NCBI GenBank assembly: GCA_945639745.1 | Contig: CALZEK010000074.1 | Span: 1 to 6,815 of the forward strand | Origin: an uncultured Bacillaceae bacterium | Lineage (GTDB): Bacteria > Bacillota > Bacilli > Bacillales > Amphibacillaceae | DNA length: 6,815 nucleotides | Direction of reading: 5' to 3' | Position numbers and translations under genes: made by a program | In this document: piece by piece, positions 5,720-6,815 of the stretch | Numbering within the stretch: position 1 is the first letter of the stretch | How the letters are laid out: each line of letters begins with the position of its first letter | The notes under the pieces: generated by a model | What the model was told of the DNA's origin: nothing | Databases searched by the model: none | The model's input: only the letters and a program-made list of their open reading frames with translations

Positions 5720-6815
5720 TTATTTAATTGTAAACAACTCAGCTAAATAAGAATTAAGAAAAAGATTATTTGGATCAAGTTGTTTTCTTACTTGTAAAAA
5801 GTCATTATATTTGGGAAATAAATTCTGTAAATCAATTGGTGTTAATGTGTGTTCTTTACCCCAATGCGGTCGACCCTGATAGTGTTTAAAAACTTCTTCA
5901 AGCTTTGCAAAATAGTGTTTATATGCCATTCCTTTATACATATGGATCGCAATATATGCAGCGTCTCTTTCATATGAAGGACTTAACCAGAGCTTGTCGC
6001 CTTTAACATAGCGACATTCGATTGGAAAATGTACATCAAATTTATACTTCTGAATAACATAATTAATATCTTTCATGGCAGAAGCCATATGTTCAGCTGG
6101 AATACTATACTCCATTTCATTAAATTTGACGAGACGAGGTGTCGCATACATTTCAAAGCTGTTACCAATTGTGTGTCCAGTAGGTATACTTAAAGCAATC
6201 ATTTTACTAATAAATCGACTTAATTTAGGCTGCATACGTGATAATTTAGATACAAGACTAAGTGCGCCATTTTCAATGATTAAGTCGTTAAATGTACTTG
6301 GGCCTTTTAGATTGTTTTTCGGATTGGAAGTTGCTGGATTTAAGGTTTTAATTTGAATTGTCTCTGTATGTGGAAACCAGAAAAATTCAAAATGACGGTT
6401 TGTTTTAATCAGTTCATTTAAATTTGGGAAAGATTTATTGATAGTCGAACGTTTACTAACGCTAATAAGTTGGTGAGCAGAAATCACATTAATTTCTACT
6501 TTTATGATAATACCTAATAAACCAAGTGACAGACGAGCGGCATTAAATAAATGACTGTTTTCAGTTTCAGAAATAGTTAAATAATCGCCAGAAGCTGTGA
6601 TGATTGAAAGTTCGGTTACTTGTGTTGAGAGATTACCAAAATTAATGCCGGATCCATGTGTGCCTGTACTAATTGCACCAGCAATGGTTTGAACATTAAT
6701 ATCTCCGAGATTTTCCATTGAAAGGCCATGTTTATATAAAAGTTTTCCCAGTTCAAGTAAAGTTGTTCCAGCCCAAACACTGACCCGTTTATTTTCGTAA
6801 TCAATCTTATCAATC
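5720..6815 (-). CDS. FAD-dependent sugar-lactone oxidase family protein (L-gulonolactone / D-arabinono-1,4-lactone oxidase-like), 5' end outside window
   Basis: A VAO-type flavoprotein of which 364 residues are visible. The open frame does not start at the ATG at 6718: upstream codons to the right edge read VSVWAGTTLLELGKLLYKHG and then SMENLGDIN, unmistakable family sequence (xGTTLxELxxxLxxHGLxLxNLGDI). The start is therefore beyond 6815, and about 70 residues are missing, including the part that would carry any covalent FAD histidine. Visible motifs in order are the second half of the FAD domain, QTIAGAISTGTHGSG, then LSLGLLGIIIKVE, then the oxidase domain with FEFFWFPHTE, and near the C-terminus GRPHWGKEHTL with the conserved His-Trp-Gly-Lys, followed by LDPNNLFLNSYL. 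Family members oxidise aldonolactones or alditols and pass electrons to oxygen, giving hydrogen peroxide, or to other acceptors. Since Firmicutes generally do not make ascorbate, the substrate here is uncertain. It converges on the CoxG-like operon. Confidence 0.9.
   Translation of the reverse strand, partial: IDKIDYENKRVSVWAGTTLLELGKLLYKHGLSMENLGDINVQTIAGAISTGTHGSGINFGNLSTQVTELSIITASGDYLTISETENSHLFNAARLSLGLLGIIIKVEINVISAHQLISVSKRSTINKSFPNLNELIKTNRHFEFFWFPHTETIQIKTLNPATSNPKNNLKGPSTFNDLIIENGALSLVSKLSRMQPKLSRFISKMIALSIPTGHTIGNSFEMYATPRLVKFNEMEYSIPAEHMASAMKDINYVIQKYKFDVHFPIECRYVKGDKLWLSPSYERDAAYIAIHMYKGMAYKHYFAKLEEVFKHYQGRPHWGKEHTLTPIDLQNLFPKYNDFLQVRKQLDPNNLFLNSYLAELFTIK

Noticed and set aside
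6075..6356. Open frame on the + strand opposite the lactone oxidase gene
   Set aside because: It is antisense to conserved family sequence and no promoter or ribosome binding site precedes it.
6616..6813. Second - strand open frame overlapping the start region of the lactone oxidase
   Set aside because: The other frame carries the conserved FAD-domain motifs through this stretch; this one does not resemble anything.

Overview
This is an AT-rich, Gram-positive window. Strong AGGAGG-type ribosome binding sites, T-tailed hairpin terminators and AhpC/AhpF proteins that closely match my memory of the staphylococcal ones point to Staphylococcaceae (Staphylococcus, Mammaliicoccus or Macrococcus). 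The genus is inference, because no search could be run.

Layout. Bases 1-150 are the tail of a + strand gene whose last residues resemble the C-terminal domain of ribosomal protein L7/L12. The 296-base gap (151-446) holds a catabolite-repression (cre)-like site, a candidate terminator, a strong promoter (TTGACG-17-CATAAT) and, at its expected start point, a perfect 15-base PerR-type operator. ahpC (447-1016) and ahpF (1032-2609) follow as a tightly packed peroxide-reductase operon. A perfect 38-base palindromic terminator (2614-2652) closes it and also faces the next gene.

A second, accessory-looking module runs from 2663 to 5663. A TetR-family regulator on the - strand (2663-3316) diverges from a two-gene + strand operon: a 547-residue FAD-dependent oxidoreductase of the 3-ketosteroid-dehydrogenase/fumarate-reductase flavoprotein superfamily (3536-5179) and a 151-residue SRPBCC/CoxG-like protein (5208-5663). 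In the 219-base divergent gap, a perfect 25-base inverted repeat (3433-3457), itself made of two abutting palindromes, covers the -10 box of the oxidoreductase promoter. This fits repression by the neighbouring TetR protein, probably relieved by a hydrophobic ligand. A second symmetric terminator (5671-5707) ends this operon.

Convergent to it, on the - strand from 5720 to the right edge, is most of a sugar-lactone oxidase (L-gulonolactone/D-arabinono-1,4-lactone oxidase family). Its frame continues past the window edge, so its true start lies outside.

Taken together, a peroxide-scavenging operon sits beside two FAD enzymes that may reduce oxygen, one in a ligand-controlled cassette with a lipid-pocket-type partner. 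The least explained item is the TetR / KstD-like flavoenzyme / CoxG-like cassette. I found no RNA genes, CRISPR arrays, insertion sequences or attachment sites.
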